A stretch of 64,000 nucleotides of DNA from Deltaproteobacteria bacterium UBA6601. Its GTDB lineage: Bacteria > Myxococcota_A > UBA796 > UBA9615. Of the stretch, positions 1 to 9,133 are shown in pieces (the first letter of the stretch is position 1; every line of letters starts with the position of its first letter). The notes under the pieces are model-generated. The model saw only the letters and a list, made by a program, of their open reading frames with translations, was not told where the DNA came from and made no database searches. Location: positions 637 to 64,636 of the forward strand of contig DJIF01000103.1 of the NCBI GenBank assembly GCA_002433485.1. Reading direction: 5' to 3'. The translations under genes and the position numbers were made by a program.

Positions 1-308
1 ACGTCGTCATCGTCATCGCCGCTGGCCGAGTCATCGTCGTCGCCGCTGGTATCGTCATCGTCTCCTTGGGGGCAGGCCTGGTCGGCCCAACAGTCCTGAT
101 CCTCGCAGTCGCTGAAGCCGTCGCCGTCGTTGTCCAAGCCGTCGTCGCAGGAGCTTTCGCCCTGAGCAGGCAGCCCGGGCTCTGAGAGCTCAACGCAAGT
201 TCCGTCGCTGAGCATGGCCTGTCCTTCCGGGCAGGTCTCTGAGAGCGAGCAGCCCGTGACAAAGGTGAGCATGGACAGAATCAGGCTGTAATGGACGCGG
301 CGGATCAT
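1..308 (-). CDS. MopE-type lipoprotein, N-terminal part (cut by window edge)
   Basis: The gene reads leftward off the window; about 102 codons are visible. The ATG at 308 has a strong AGGAGG (314-319) five bases upstream. The product begins with a lipoprotein signal whose lipobox is FVTGC (Cys20). A Cys-rich segment follows (ESSCDDGLDN, DCEDQDCW), then an acidic linker of GDDDD blocks that runs off the edge. Residues 51-85 match, nearly position for position, the N-terminus of the MopE/intelectin-like lipoprotein at 15,864, so the two are paralogues. By that analogy I infer MopE repeats and a C-terminal lectin-like domain beyond the window. It is divergent from the secreted MopE protein at 420. 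Function is unknown; it is probably an outer-membrane-anchored surface protein. Confidence 0.8.
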   Translation of the reverse strand, partial: MIRRVHYSLILSMLTFVTGCSLSETCPEGQAMLSDGTCVELSEPGLPAQGESSCDDGLDNDGDGFSDCEDQDCWADQACPQGDDDDTSGDDDDSASGDDDDD

Positions 309-419
309 GGCTTCCTCCTGGGCTGAATACTAGCGGAAACTCGGCGCTGGACCGCTCGGTAAAGTTCGGTTCGCGATAAGCTCATCAGCTGACTGGGCCA
401 GCAGCCTAAAGGAGGTCTT

Positions 420-2456
420 ATGTCCTTACGTTCCTTGTTCTTGATGGTGTTGAGCAGCGTGCTGCTGCCGAGCCTGCTGTTGGCGGCACCTACCAGGTTG
501 AATCAGCAGGGCCGGCTGGTGGATGCTGTGGATGGGCCGTTGTCAGGAACCCATGCGCTGGTCTTCGCCCTCTATGATGCGGCAGAGGACGGCAACCAGC
601 TCTGGTATGAAGAGCGCTCGGTAGATTTTCAGGATGGCTATTACTCGCTGGTCATTGGTGAGCAGGCGCCAGTGGATGACCTGTTGTTCGCCAACGGTAC
701 GGTGTGGCTTGAGCTGATCGTTGATGGTGTGGTGCTTAGTCCCCGCCAGGAACTGGTCTCGGTTCCGACTGCCTTGCGCGCGGCGGTGGCCGGGGCGGTC
801 GAGGGCGGGCCGGTCGATGCTGATGAGCTCAGTATTGGCGGCACTGCGGTGATCGACAACGCTGGTAATTGGCTGGGAACCCCCATTGACTGGAGTGACC
901 TCAGCGGGATCCCGGCAGATCTCGCCGACGGCGACGCCGATAGCGACACCTTGCTAGGGTTGCCCTGCGCCGATGGACTGATCGCCAAGTATAGCGCCGC
1001 GTTGGCTAGCTGGGACTGTGCTGAAGACCGGGACAGCTTGGCGGCGCTGGTCTGTCAGGCTGGGGAAGTTCCGGTCTATTCTGCGGTTACTGGGCTTTGG
1101 GTCTGCGGCCAGGACATCGACACCGACACTCAGCTCAGCGAGGCTCAGGTAGACGCTTTCGTGGCCAATAACGGCTATCTGACCGGCAGTCATACGGTCA
1201 ACACAGACACGCTGGCGGATCTGAGCTGTGCCTCGGGAGAGACGATCTGGATGGACCCCAACAGCGGCTCCTGGAGCTGTGTCTCCGCCACCTTGAGCTT
1301 GGACTCCGATGGGGATGGCGTGGTCGACAGCGCTGACTGTGCGCCACAGGATTCCCTGGTCTCACCCTTGGCTCCAGAGCTCTGCGACGGCATCGACAAC
1401 AACTGCAATGGGCTCGCCGATGAAGCAACGTCGGTTGATGCCAGCACCTGGTATGCCGATGCCGATGGTGATGGCGTGGCCGGTAGCTTTATCTTTACGA
1501 CCGCTTGCGATCAGCCGACAGGTTTTTTTGCGACGACGGGCGATTGCAACGATACCGACGCCGCGGTGCTCCCGGGTGCGACCGAAACCTGCGATGGGAT
1601 CGACAACAACTGTGACGACGCCATCGACGAGGGATTAGCGAGTGTGGCTGAGGTCTGTGATGGCATCGACAACGACTGCGATAGCGCCATCGACGAGGGT
1701 TTTGATCAGGATGGAGACGGGGTCTCCACCTGCGGCGCTGATGCGCTCGTTGGCACGGCCGATGATGACTGCGACGACAATCCTTCAACCGGGTCGGATC
1801 GCTATCCAGGCAACAGTGAGGTCTGTGGTGATGGCATTGACCAGGACTGTGATGGGGGGGACCCTGCGTCGGGTTCTGTGGGCTGCCCGGCTTCGTCCTG
1901 CGCGAGCCTGCTCAGCCTTCAGCCCAGCGCCCAAGACGGCAGCTATTGGATCGATAATGACAGCGACGGAGCGGCGGAGCAGTTGTACTGCGACATGAGC
2001 ACTGACGGCGGCGGCTGGACGATTGCTGTCTATCAGATGGGATCGGACAACATCACCAACGACACCTCTTATGTGAACTTCTGCACTTCGCGGGGCTTGC
2101 CCTCGGCGGGTCGCGGGGTTGAGGATGTGGATGCCTGGCTGGCAGCCAAGCGCCATCTGTGGGCGACCAACCATGACTTGCGAATCAGCGGTTGGCCCAG
2201 TGGCGGAGCTCGTCTCGCCATGCCCATGACCAAGGGCAACAACCAGACGCCGACGTCGATCTTCAATAACAGCACGGTGACCCTGCCGGGGAATCTGACT
2301 GGTGACCACTGCAACCAGGCGGGCAATCAGTTCTTCTGTGGTTACTGGTACAACAATGGTTGGTCCGACTCCAACCAGAACAACTTTCCTGACCCGGAGG
2401 ACTGGGGCGACGAGAACGACGACTCCAGTACCTGGATCTCGTGCATGTTTCGTTAG
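420..2456 (+). CDS. Secreted MopE-repeat protein with fibrinogen-like C-terminal domain
   Basis: 678 aa; AAAGGAGG at 408-415 supports the ATG. A signal peptide (about residues 1-23, ending LLLAA) has no lipobox, so the protein is exported rather than lipidated. Residues 24-155 resemble the 'NQQGRL' N-terminal domain of tail-fibre-like surface proteins. Residues 180-290 hold three imperfect 'C..G....Y....W.C' units. Residues 294-485 are MopE-type Ca-binding-like repeats ([22 protein letters not shown]). Residues 495-678 carry the fibrinogen/intelectin-like signature ([22 protein letters not shown]) and end ISCMFR. Inference: a surface lectin or adhesin on a calcium-stabilised stalk. The ligand is unknown. 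It converges with the gene ending at 2,501. Confidence 0.85.
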   Translation: MSLRSLFLMVLSSVLLPSLLLAAPTRLNQQGRLVDAVDGPLSGTHALVFALYDAAEDGNQLWYEERSVDFQDGYYSLVIGEQAPVDDLLFANGTVWLELIVDGVVLSPRQELVSVPTALRAAVAGAVEGGPVDADELSIGGTAVIDNAGNWLGTPIDWSDLSGIPADLADGDADSDTLLGLPCADGLIAKYSAALASWDCAEDRDSLAALVCQAGEVPVYSAVTGLWVCGQDIDTDTQLSEAQVDAFVANNGYLTGSHTVNTDTLADLSCASGETIWMDPNSGSWSCVSATLSLDSDGDGVVDSADCAPQDSLVSPLAPELCDGIDNNCNGLADEATSVDASTWYADADGDGVAGSFIFTTACDQPTGFFATTGDCNDTDAAVLPGATETCDGIDNNCDDAIDEGLASVAEVCDGIDNDCDSAIDEGFDQDGDGVSTCGADALVGTADDDCDDNPSTGSDRYPGNSEVCGDGIDQDCDGGDPASGSVGCPASSCASLLSLQPSAQDGSYWIDNDSDGAAEQLYCDMSTDGGGWTIAVYQMGSDNITNDTSYVNFCTSRGLPSAGRGVEDVDAWLAAKRHLWATNHDLRISGWPSGGARLAMPMTKGNNQTPTSIFNNSTVTLPGNLTGDHCNQAGNQFFCGYWYNNGWSDSNQNNFPDPEDWGDENDDSSTWISCMFR

Positions 2457-2465
2457 TTCTCATAG

Positions 2466-2486
2466 CTACAGTCATCAGGACTGTGG
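2466..2486. terminator. Possible bidirectional hairpin between convergent genes
   Basis: ACAGTC (2468-2473) and GACTGT (2479-2484) form a 6-bp perfect stem with a 5-base loop, extendable by a C-G and a wobble pair. It lies in the 44-bp gap between two convergent stop codons. No T-run follows on either strand, so only position and symmetry support terminator function. Confidence 0.3.
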
Positions 2487-2500
2487 GCCGGTCGCAATGT

Positions 2501-5500
2501 TCAGGGACCGCCAAACAGCACATAGACTTTGCCTGCATTCAGGCTAAGCGAGCTTGAAAGGGCGTGGGGGGCGCCAATGAGCAGGTCATCGTAGCCGTTG
2601 TCATCGAGGTCTTGTCCGCCGGCCACAGTGCTGCCGCTGCGGGTGTAGGTAGACCCTGAGAAGGCAGCTCTTGCTTGAGAGAGGTCTTCGCCGCTGCTGC
2701 TGTCGGCCGGCGCGATAGGGATTGACGAGGCGGCTCCACCGTGCCCCTGGAGTTGGCTTCCCAGCACCAGGTAGGTCTTGCCCGACCAGGTCCCGCCATC
2801 GGAGCTGTAGGCTGCACCAATGAGCAGATCATCGAGATGATCGCCATCGATATTTCCCGCTGTCGCGACCGAGCTGCCGGCCTGATCCCCCGCCGACTCG
2901 CCGCGGAAGATGTAGGAAGCCACCTGCTCAATAGAATGGGGGAAGGAACCGGTGGGGCTGGTCAGACTCCTTATGTCTGCAGCCAAAAGCAGGTATATGG
3001 AGCCCGCCTGAACCTTGGTGCCGACCGTTGTCTCAGGAGCGCCGATGAGGATGTCTTCGTCGCCGTCGCCATCTACATCGCCAGCAGAGGCGAGCGCGCT
3101 GCCTACCTTGCCGCCCAGGTCAATCCCACCAAAGCCAATGCCGATCATGTCGAGATCGATAGAGTTGCCTGCGCTGAGCAGCGCCAGGTCAGCGCCGCGA
3201 ACCAGGTAGCTCGCACCTAGCGTTCCTCCCCATTGGTTGGCGGGGAAGGTAGGCGCTCCGATCAAGATGTCGATGTAGGGGTCGGCGGCAGAGCTGCTGG
3301 TGTCCACGAAGGCGACTGCATGACCACTGTGCTCACCATCGTTTGCTGGACTGCTTCCGTGTAGCGTGATGCTCACACTGGCTGCATGGGTTGAGTCCTG
3401 CCCGGCGATGATTTTGGTGCGCAGGGCGGCGCCGTCAACCAGGTAGGTGCGCCCCGGGCTGGTAGAGTCAGTGGGCGATCCTGGCGCACCGATCAAGAGG
3501 TCGGGGATTCCATCGGCGTCGACGTCCCTGCCGCCGGCCAGGGCCATGCCAGTGAAGCTGTTGGTAGGCCCTATTACGGTGATGTCCGCGTCGGAGGCTT
3601 GCAGGACCGTCGACGGCGGCAGGCTGGCAACAATAGAGCTGAGACTTTCGCCCAGAAAGATGTAGACCGCGTCTCGTCCTGAGATCGCGATGTCAGTTGC
3701 GCCGTTGCCGTCCAGGTCCCCAATGGATGCGATTGCGGTGCCGAAATACTGGTAGGCCTGGTCACCCTCAAACACCAGCACTTCCGACGAGTTTTCCAAT
3801 TCAATGTCGGGCTGGGCGGCGCTGTTGAAGGATGGTCGAAGGGTGAGGAAGGCCGCACCGGCAGAATTCAGAAATCCGATGCGGCGCTTGGGAGCGCCGA
3901 TCAGCAGATCCTTGGTGCCATCCTGGTTGATGTCGCCGGCAAAAGCGATGCTGTAGCCGGCCTCGCCTCCGCCCTCGCCCTGGCATTGGAAGCCGCTGCT
4001 TCGCGCATCGTCCAATAGGCTGCTGAAGTCGCCGTCACAGTTGATGTCGATCTCCAGTCCTGGCGACTCCCAAGCGGAGTTGACGCTGCCTGGATGGATG
4101 TCAGGGTCGCTGTCATCACAGTCCTGGGTGCTGCCCGGCCCATTGAGTGCCCAACCGTCGCAGTCGGTGTCGATCCCATCGCCGATGGCCGAATTGGAGG
4201 CAGAGCCACAGTTGTCGCAATCTTCATCCAGACCATTGCCCGGAGGGTCAGGGGCTCCCGGATAGATGTTGGGCCGCGCATCATCACAGTCTGGCTGGGT
4301 GGCATCGGTGTTGCTGGCAAAACCATCGCCATCTTGGTCGATTCCATCGGTCCCGTCGCAGTTGCTGTCGATGCCCTGGGCATCTATGCGGTCGTCTGCC
4401 TGGGGGTTAATAGAGGGGTCCTGGTCGTCACAGTCGAAGTAGGCTGCGCTGGAGTTGCCGGCATAGTTGTCGCCATCGGCATCGACCCCGTCTAGTCCAT
4501 CACAGTTGGTGTCCAGGTTATCTCCCCAGTTATCGGCCGCGGCGGGAGAGATCAATCTGTCCATGTCGTCGCAGTCGTGCTGGGTCCCGGTCGCGTTGCT
4601 GGCGAAGCCGTCACCGTCGAGATCGATGCCATCGATGCCGTCGCAGTTACTGTCCGTGTCATCTCCCCAGTCGTCGGCCGCGCCGGGATGGGTGCTGGCG
4701 CCTGTTGGTTGGTCGTCATTGCAATCGTTGCCGCCCGAGTTTGTGGCAGCGAAGTTGTCGCCGTCGTTATCAGTGCCGGGGATTCCATCGCAGTTGTTGT
4801 CGGTTCCATCGGCGACCACATCGGCCGCGCCGGGGAAGATATTGCTGTCCTGATCGTTGCAGTCGGCATCGGGTGCGACTGCATTGCCCGCCCAACCATC
4901 GTTGTCGTAGTCCTCTCCGTCCATGCCATCGCAGTTGCTGTCGTTGGCGTCGCCCCAGGGGTCTGCCGCGCCGGGGAAGCTGGCCGGGTCAGCGTCGTTA
5001 CAGTCCTGTTGGGGGCCGTTTGCGTTGACCGCCCAGGTGTCGCCGTCGAGATCGATGCCATCGGTCCCATCGCAGTCCGTATCTTGCAGGTCCCCCCATT
5101 GGTCAGGAGCACCTGGATGGCTGGCCGGTTGCTGGTCGTCGCAGTCCTCGTCGCCGTTGCCAGGGATGCCGTCAGCGCCGCAGATGCTGTAGCCGTCGGC
5201 GTCCAGATCCAGAGAGTTCTGGGTGCTGTCGCTATCGTCGCAGTCGCTACAGGCCGGGTCACCGTCGCCGTCGCCGTCGACCTCGTCGACGGGCTGGCTG
5301 CCGTCGCAGTCGTTATCCCTAAGATCGCAGCGCTCAGGTGCCTCGGGATGGACGCTCGGATCAGCGTCATCGCAGTCGTCATCGGCGGTGTCCGGCTGTC
5401 CGTCGGGCCCGCAGCTGGTGACGGCGTCCTGGTCCTGATCGAAGCCTTCGTCTACCGCCCCCGAACAGTCGTTGTCGATGCCGTCGCACAGCTCGATGTT

Positions 5501-6067
5501 GCCGGGAAAGGTGAGCGGCTCGCCGTCATCGCAATCGCTACCCTCTGAGTTGATGGAGGCGAAGCCATCGCCGTCGTTATCGGTGCCATCGTGGCCATCG
5601 CAGTTGGAATCCAGGGAGTCACCGAGGTTGTCCGCTGCGCCGGGGTGGACGTTGTCGTTGCCGTCATCGCAGTCGTCCCCTTCGATGTTTTGGTCCGCAT
5701 AGCCATCGCCATCGGTGTCGACTCCAGGGTGACCGTCGCAGTTGGAGTCCAGGGCGTCACTCAGAGGGTCTGTTGCTCCCGGGTGGATGTCGCTTCTCTC
5801 GTCGTTACAGTCCAGGTTCGGGCTGCTGACCGGGACGTTAGCGGGGAAGCCGTCCCCGTCTCGGTCGACCCCATCGCTGCCGTCACAGTCCTGGTCGATG
5901 CCGTCGCCATGGGGGTCCTCTGCGCTGGGGTGAATCCCCGGGTCGGCTGGGTTACAGTCGTTTTGATCCAGGCTGCCGTCGCCGTCGAAGTCCTGCAGGC
6001 TATTGGTGCTCGTACAAGCTGCGGTCAGGAGGGCTGTAAACAGAGCGAGGGCGCGATGGTTCACCAT
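2501..6067 (-). CDS. Large lipoprotein: MopE repeat stalk plus FG-GAP beta-propeller
   Basis: 1188 aa. The ATG at 6067 is preceded by GGGAGGAG at a normal distance. The signal peptide ends in the lipobox LTAAC (Cys18). Residues ~25-695 hold roughly 14 MopE-type units of 40-47 aa built as DxDGDGxA...DCDD..P.I.PGA.D...D..D.NCDG. Residues ~710-1188 hold seven FG-GAP/integrin-alpha-like blades, each with a calcium loop such as GDVDGDGDEDILIGAP. Both halves are expected to bind calcium (family knowledge). The arrangement suggests a long Ca-stiffened stalk presenting a seven-bladed propeller outside the cell. The first lipid-anchored residues (STNSLQD) do not show an inner-membrane retention Asp at +2. 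Function is unknown; adhesion is the usual guess for such propellers. Confidence 0.88.
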   Translation of the reverse strand: MVNHRALALFTALLTAACTSTNSLQDFDGDGSLDQNDCNPADPGIHPSAEDPHGDGIDQDCDGSDGVDRDGDGFPANVPVSSPNLDCNDERSDIHPGATDPLSDALDSNCDGHPGVDTDGDGYADQNIEGDDCDDGNDNVHPGAADNLGDSLDSNCDGHDGTDNDGDGFASINSEGSDCDDGEPLTFPGNIELCDGIDNDCSGAVDEGFDQDQDAVTSCGPDGQPDTADDDCDDADPSVHPEAPERCDLRDNDCDGSQPVDEVDGDGDGDPACSDCDDSDSTQNSLDLDADGYSICGADGIPGNGDEDCDDQQPASHPGAPDQWGDLQDTDCDGTDGIDLDGDTWAVNANGPQQDCNDADPASFPGAADPWGDANDSNCDGMDGEDYDNDGWAGNAVAPDADCNDQDSNIFPGAADVVADGTDNNCDGIPGTDNDGDNFAATNSGGNDCNDDQPTGASTHPGAADDWGDDTDSNCDGIDGIDLDGDGFASNATGTQHDCDDMDRLISPAAADNWGDNLDTNCDGLDGVDADGDNYAGNSSAAYFDCDDQDPSINPQADDRIDAQGIDSNCDGTDGIDQDGDGFASNTDATQPDCDDARPNIYPGAPDPPGNGLDEDCDNCGSASNSAIGDGIDTDCDGWALNGPGSTQDCDDSDPDIHPGSVNSAWESPGLEIDINCDGDFSSLLDDARSSGFQCQGEGGGEAGYSIAFAGDINQDGTKDLLIGAPKRRIGFLNSAGAAFLTLRPSFNSAAQPDIELENSSEVLVFEGDQAYQYFGTAIASIGDLDGNGATDIAISGRDAVYIFLGESLSSIVASLPPSTVLQASDADITVIGPTNSFTGMALAGGRDVDADGIPDLLIGAPGSPTDSTSPGRTYLVDGAALRTKIIAGQDSTHAASVSITLHGSSPANDGEHSGHAVAFVDTSSSAADPYIDILIGAPTFPANQWGGTLGASYLVRGADLALLSAGNSIDLDMIGIGFGGIDLGGKVGSALASAGDVDGDGDEDILIGAPETTVGTKVQAGSIYLLLAADIRSLTSPTGSFPHSIEQVASYIFRGESAGDQAGSSVATAGNIDGDHLDDLLIGAAYSSDGGTWSGKTYLVLGSQLQGHGGAASSIPIAPADSSSGEDLSQARAAFSGSTYTRSGSTVAGGQDLDDNGYDDLLIGAPHALSSSLSLNAGKVYVLFGGP

Positions 6068-6232
6068 GGGCAGGAACTCCTCCCAGGGACGGGCCCTAAG
6101 CGGTCCGTCGCCTCACAACGTCTTAGCAGATCGTCACAAACGACAGCTGTCCCCCAGGCTCTGCGAACCGCTTGGGTGAAGGCTGCTCACTGCAGAGTGC
6201 CCGGTGCGATTACCAGGCCGGCCGCTGAAGGC

Positions 6233-7573
6233 TCAAGGACTCTGCCCTGGCTCGCTCTCGGCAGTGGTGGTCTCCGCCGCGCTTGCAACAAGGCACTGAA
6301 ACAGTGCGGTCAGCTCGTCTTGTTGCTTGCTCAGCAGCTTTTCGCGCTTTTTCTTTCGCTTCAGTTCCTTGGCCTTGCGATGCTCGTTGGCGAGGGAGAA
6401 GAAGCGCTCATAGGCCCTCTTGTCCTCACACTTTGCGGCAATTGCATAGTTGCCTTCAGCCGCCAGTAGCTCGTCCCACTTGCTCCGTACTCCGCTCCAG
6501 TACTCGCCGGTTCCAGCGAGGTATTCGTCGGCCGGACTGAAGTCGAAGCCTTTGATGCGGTCGTAGCGGTTAACGCCCAGCTCGCGGGCCAGGAAGGGGA
6601 GGTCTTCAGCAGTCTGTCCGGGGCCAGTGAGAGCTTTTTTCAGGTTGTCCTGACTGTGGACCCAGCCCCGTTCTGTGATCGTGATGCGATTGGTCCCATA
6701 CAGTGCCTGATAGTCGGAGCGACTGGTGTATTCGCGGCGCGGCAGCGGGCGGTGGCCGGACTCGCTGTTCCACGCTGAATAACTTGCGTTGTGCTCCCAG
6801 CGCCCCAGCAGAGAATAGCGGGGACTGTCGTCCACCTGATACACGGTCTGTAGCCAGGCTCCTGAGGTGACCTCCTGTGCTAGTGGCACTCTGCGCCAGG
6901 TCCGATGGCCGATGAATTCAAACTGGCTATCTGGCTGGTACTCCCAAACCTGCCGCCAGTGCTTGATGACCATAGGTGGTGACTCCTTGCCCTGGCCATC
7001 GACTATCACCATCACCAGGACGTGCTGCAGCTCCACCTTCTCGGCTGAATCCGAGAGCACATAGACCCGCTCCGTTGCCCATGAGCGGTAGGGTGCTGAT
7101 GGCACAGATGCTTCGCCATAAAGTTCTGTTTCGATGAAGTCGAAGCTGACCCGGTAGTCCCCTTGCATGGCCAGGATTGCGGTCCTGTCGCGCTCTACTG
7201 CTGTCAGCTCTTCGGTGCGCAGTCGGGCCCACTGACTGGAAGCTTCTGTGTCCAGCGCAACGGGCTTCCCCTTGGTGGTTCCACCGCGCAGCTTAAGGGG
7301 GCCAGCTGGGTAGTTCAGCCAGGCGAACACATAGGGGCTTGCTTCGAGCTCAGTGGTCTTGGCGTAGGGGTCAGCGCTGTTGGCTTTTGCCGCAGTTGGT
7401 GGCGCCTCACTGGTTGGGCTCGACTCGGTCTCACTGGAGGGCTTTGGCGAGTCTTCCGAGGCGGCCTTCGGCTCGGTTTTGCTCGCCTCTTCAGCGGCTG
7501 CTGTAGCAGGCTGAAGTATGGAACAGCAGAAGAACAACATCAGGAGTGCGCGGATGGAAGCTGAGGAGGTCAT
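6233..7573 (-). CDS. DUF6607 family exported protein
   Basis: 446 aa. N-terminal signal peptide (about residues 1-26, ending ATAAAEE), then a low-complexity Ser/Pro/Glu/Ala linker to residue ~68. The rest matches what I recall of DUF6607: YRVSFDFIETE, LQHVLVM, MVIKHWRQVWEYQ, VYQVDDSPRY, PLPRREYTSRSDY and GWVHSQDN occur in order. A Lys/Arg-rich coiled stretch (ELKRKKKREKLLSK) lies near the C-terminus. The reaction is not known. It sits 166 bp downstream of flavodoxin on the same strand, at the edge of the iron block, so a role in metal or haem handling is an inference from context only. No Fur-like site is visible directly upstream. Confidence 0.75.
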   Translation of the reverse strand: MTSSASIRALLMLFFCCSILQPATAAAEEASKTEPKAASEDSPKPSSETESSPTSEAPPTAAKANSADPYAKTTELEASPYVFAWLNYPAGPLKLRGGTTKGKPVALDTEASSQWARLRTEELTAVERDRTAILAMQGDYRVSFDFIETELYGEASVPSAPYRSWATERVYVLSDSAEKVELQHVLVMVIVDGQGKESPPMVIKHWRQVWEYQPDSQFEFIGHRTWRRVPLAQEVTSGAWLQTVYQVDDSPRYSLLGRWEHNASYSAWNSESGHRPLPRREYTSRSDYQALYGTNRITITERGWVHSQDNLKKALTGPGQTAEDLPFLARELGVNRYDRIKGFDFSPADEYLAGTGEYWSGVRSKWDELLAAEGNYAIAAKCEDKRAYERFFSLANEHRKAKELKRKKKREKLLSKQQDELTALFQCLVASAAETTTAESEPGQSP

Positions 7574-7739
7574 GCTGGGGGTCCTGTCTGAGAGGTCGCT
7601 GTGGGGGGAGGTGAGTTAGCGGGTTGTGGACGTCAGCAGCGGGGCCCAACGACAGGGCCGCCGGGTTCACCGCAACTGTGACAAGACTGCGCCTATCCAA
7701 GCGCAGCTGCGGAACTCTTATGGATGAGCGGGACTCGGG

Positions 7740-8267
7740 CTAGGCCGCTGCACCGTCCAGGCCCAGCTCAGTGCGGATTTGCGCGGTCCAGGCTTTGATG
7801 CGTTCATCGTGGAGGTCCGATTCGTTCTCCTCGTCCAGTCCGAGCCCGAGGAAATGGTTGGCGTCGTACTGTCCCAGGGATTCATCGTAGGTGTAGCCTT
7901 CAGTCGGCCAGATGCCGATGAGCTCAGGGGCGCCGAGATTCTTGATCTCTTCCCAGAGCAGTCCGAGGGCATCTAGAAAGTTCTCTGAATAGCCATAAGC
8001 GTCGCCCAGGCCGAACAGGGCGATCTTCTTGCCGGTCAGGTCCAGTCCCTCGAGTCGGGGAAGGAAGTCCTCCCAGTCGTATTGAAGCTCGCCAACATTC
8101 CAGGTGGGGCAGCCAAACATAAGTACCTGATAGTTCAGCAGGTCCTGGGGTTCGGTCTTGGCGATGTCCGCCATGTGGCTGACCAGATCACCAAGCTCCT
8201 CGCTGATCAGCTCAGCAGCTTCCTCTGTGTTGCCGGTTGTCGTTCCATAAAAGATCGCAATGGACAT
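7740..8267 (-). CDS. fldA: Long-chain flavodoxin
   Basis: 175 aa. Residues 8-14 (GTTTGNT) form the FMN phosphate loop. The Trp-bearing loop is CPTWNVGELQYDW and the Tyr-bearing loop GLGDAYGYSENF. The long-chain insertion lies near residues 120-145. It is a soluble one-electron carrier that replaces ferredoxin when iron is short. Its start codon is 74 bp from the perfect Fur-type palindrome at 8,341-8,371, and GAAGAG precedes the ATG. It is divergent from the ferritin-like gene. Identification is secure; the symbol assumes the general-purpose flavodoxin role. Confidence 0.93.
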   Translation of the reverse strand: MSIAIFYGTTTGNTEEAAELISEELGDLVSHMADIAKTEPQDLLNYQVLMFGCPTWNVGELQYDWEDFLPRLEGLDLTGKKIALFGLGDAYGYSENFLDALGLLWEEIKNLGAPELIGIWPTEGYTYDESLGQYDANHFLGLGLDEENESDLHDERIKAWTAQIRTELGLDGAAA

Positions 8268-8340
8268 GTTCGGTTCTCTTCATCTTTGGTTGTTGATGGT
8301 CGTTCGCTTGCTCTCAACTAAGACAGCGTGGCAGCGCGAT

Positions 8341-8371
8341 AATAATGATAATGAAAATCATTATCATTATT
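8341..8371. promoter_or_regulatory. Perfect Fur-type operator between flavodoxin and the ferritin-like operon
   Basis: The 14-bp half-site AATAATGATAATGA (8341-8354) is followed by AAA and then by its exact reverse complement (8358-8371). The site contains the GATAAT-type hexamers of the classical 19-bp Fur box and extends it with overlapping hexamers, compatible with two dimers. It lies 74 bp before the leftward flavodoxin start and about 315 bp before the rightward ferritin-like start, so it could control one or both. Binding by Fur is inferred from sequence. Confidence 0.88.
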
Positions 8372-8438
8372 TCAGGGTGAGTTTCTTGTTTTTTTCTCGC
8401 AAGTCCGAACTTTCTTGGTCGGCTGGTTGCCTCTTTCG

Positions 8439-8468
8439 TGGCATGGGATGACAGCTGGCATGGGATGA
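8439..8468 (+). repeat. Two 13-bp direct repeats upstream of the ferritin-like gene
   Basis: TGGCATGGGATGA occurs at 8439-8451 and again at 8456-8468, a 17-bp period, in the leader between the Fur-type site and the ferritin-like gene. The copies are identical. They could be a tandem operator or a chance duplication. Confidence 0.6.
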
Positions 8469-8685
8469 TAACTCCTCTTTGATGGTTTGAATGGGCCCGC
8501 TCTTGCATTGTTAAGATGCTTGCTCTTTGTGCGCTGGGAAGAATGAGCAGGCAGTCTTCAGCAGGCACTTGGCTCAAGGGTTCATAAAGAACTGTGCTGA
8601 GCTCCAAAGCGATGACCTGTTTAAGGAATCGACATCGCGACCAGACCGCGATAAAGAGTTGATCAGACCTGTGCATGGAGCTGAC

Positions 8686-9123
8686 ATGGAAGAGCTGGAT
8701 CTTGCGACGACCTGTGAAGTGCTTAATAAGATTATGGAGTATGAGCTTGCAGGTGTGGTGCGCTACACCCACTACTCTCTGATGGTGACCGGTCCCTATC
8801 GGATCCCCATCGTTGATTTCATGAAGGCGCAAGCCAGCGAATCGTTGGTTCATGCACAGCAGGCTGGTGAGTTGCTGACCGGGCTTGAGGGCCACCCCAG
8901 TCAACAGATCGCAGAGATCCAAGAGACTCACAAACATGCCATTCGCGACATCCTCGAGGAGAGCCTTGAGCATGAACTTTTTGCCCTTGGGCTCTACAAG
9001 AGCTTGCTTGAAACCGTCGAAAACAGCTCCGTTTATCTGGAAGAGTACGCCAGAACGATGATTGGCCAGGAGGAAGCTCACACCATTGAACTTCGCAAGA
9101 TGCTGCGCGACTACTCCAGTTGA
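8686..9123 (+). CDS. Bacterioferritin-like / ferritin-like four-helix protein
   Basis: 145 aa from the ATG at 8686, chosen because GGAG (8677-8680) sits five bases upstream; the longer reading frame opens with a weak TTG at 8527. A four-helix bundle is predicted, with metal-ligand-like residues in helix 1 (EYELAGVVRY), helix 2 (ESLVH), helix 3 (EESLEHE) and helix 4 (EEAH, a normal E-x2-H). The helix-2 site has Glu four residues before His, where ferritins normally have E-x2-H, so the diiron site may be altered. It is likely iron storage or oxidation, with the ferredoxin next door. It leads a same-strand series with ferredoxin, imelysin and di-haem oxidoreductase. Confidence 0.78.
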   Translation: MEELDLATTCEVLNKIMEYELAGVVRYTHYSLMVTGPYRIPIVDFMKAQASESLVHAQQAGELLTGLEGHPSQQIAEIQETHKHAIRDILEESLEHELFALGLYKSLLETVENSSVYLEEYARTMIGQEEAHTIELRKMLRDYSS

Positions 9124-9133
9124 ATGCAGGTCG

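Noticed and set aside
1..70. GAC/GAT simple-sequence tract as a possible DNA microsatellite element
   Set aside because: It is the in-frame poly-Asp linker of a lipoprotein, with the same amino-acid linker found in other genes here.
4577..5548. 323-codon plus-strand frame rich in Val/Ile/Ala across the MopE array
   Set aside because: It is the antisense of the repeated Asp/Cys/Gly codons; GAC/GAT/TGC read backwards gives Val/Ile/Ala. The minus-strand lipoprotein has a signal peptide, Shine-Dalgarno and domain structure.
4050..6000. Regularly spaced near-identical DNA motifs resembling a repeat array
   Set aside because: The period (about 120-140 bp) follows the protein repeat unit, the spacers encode protein in frame and there is no CRISPR-like palindromic repeat or cas gene.
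8314..9081. 255-codon minus-strand frame over the ferritin-like gene and Fur site
   Set aside because: It is antisense to a recognisable ferritin-like protein and would begin inside it and cross the operator; no Shine-Dalgarno or motif.
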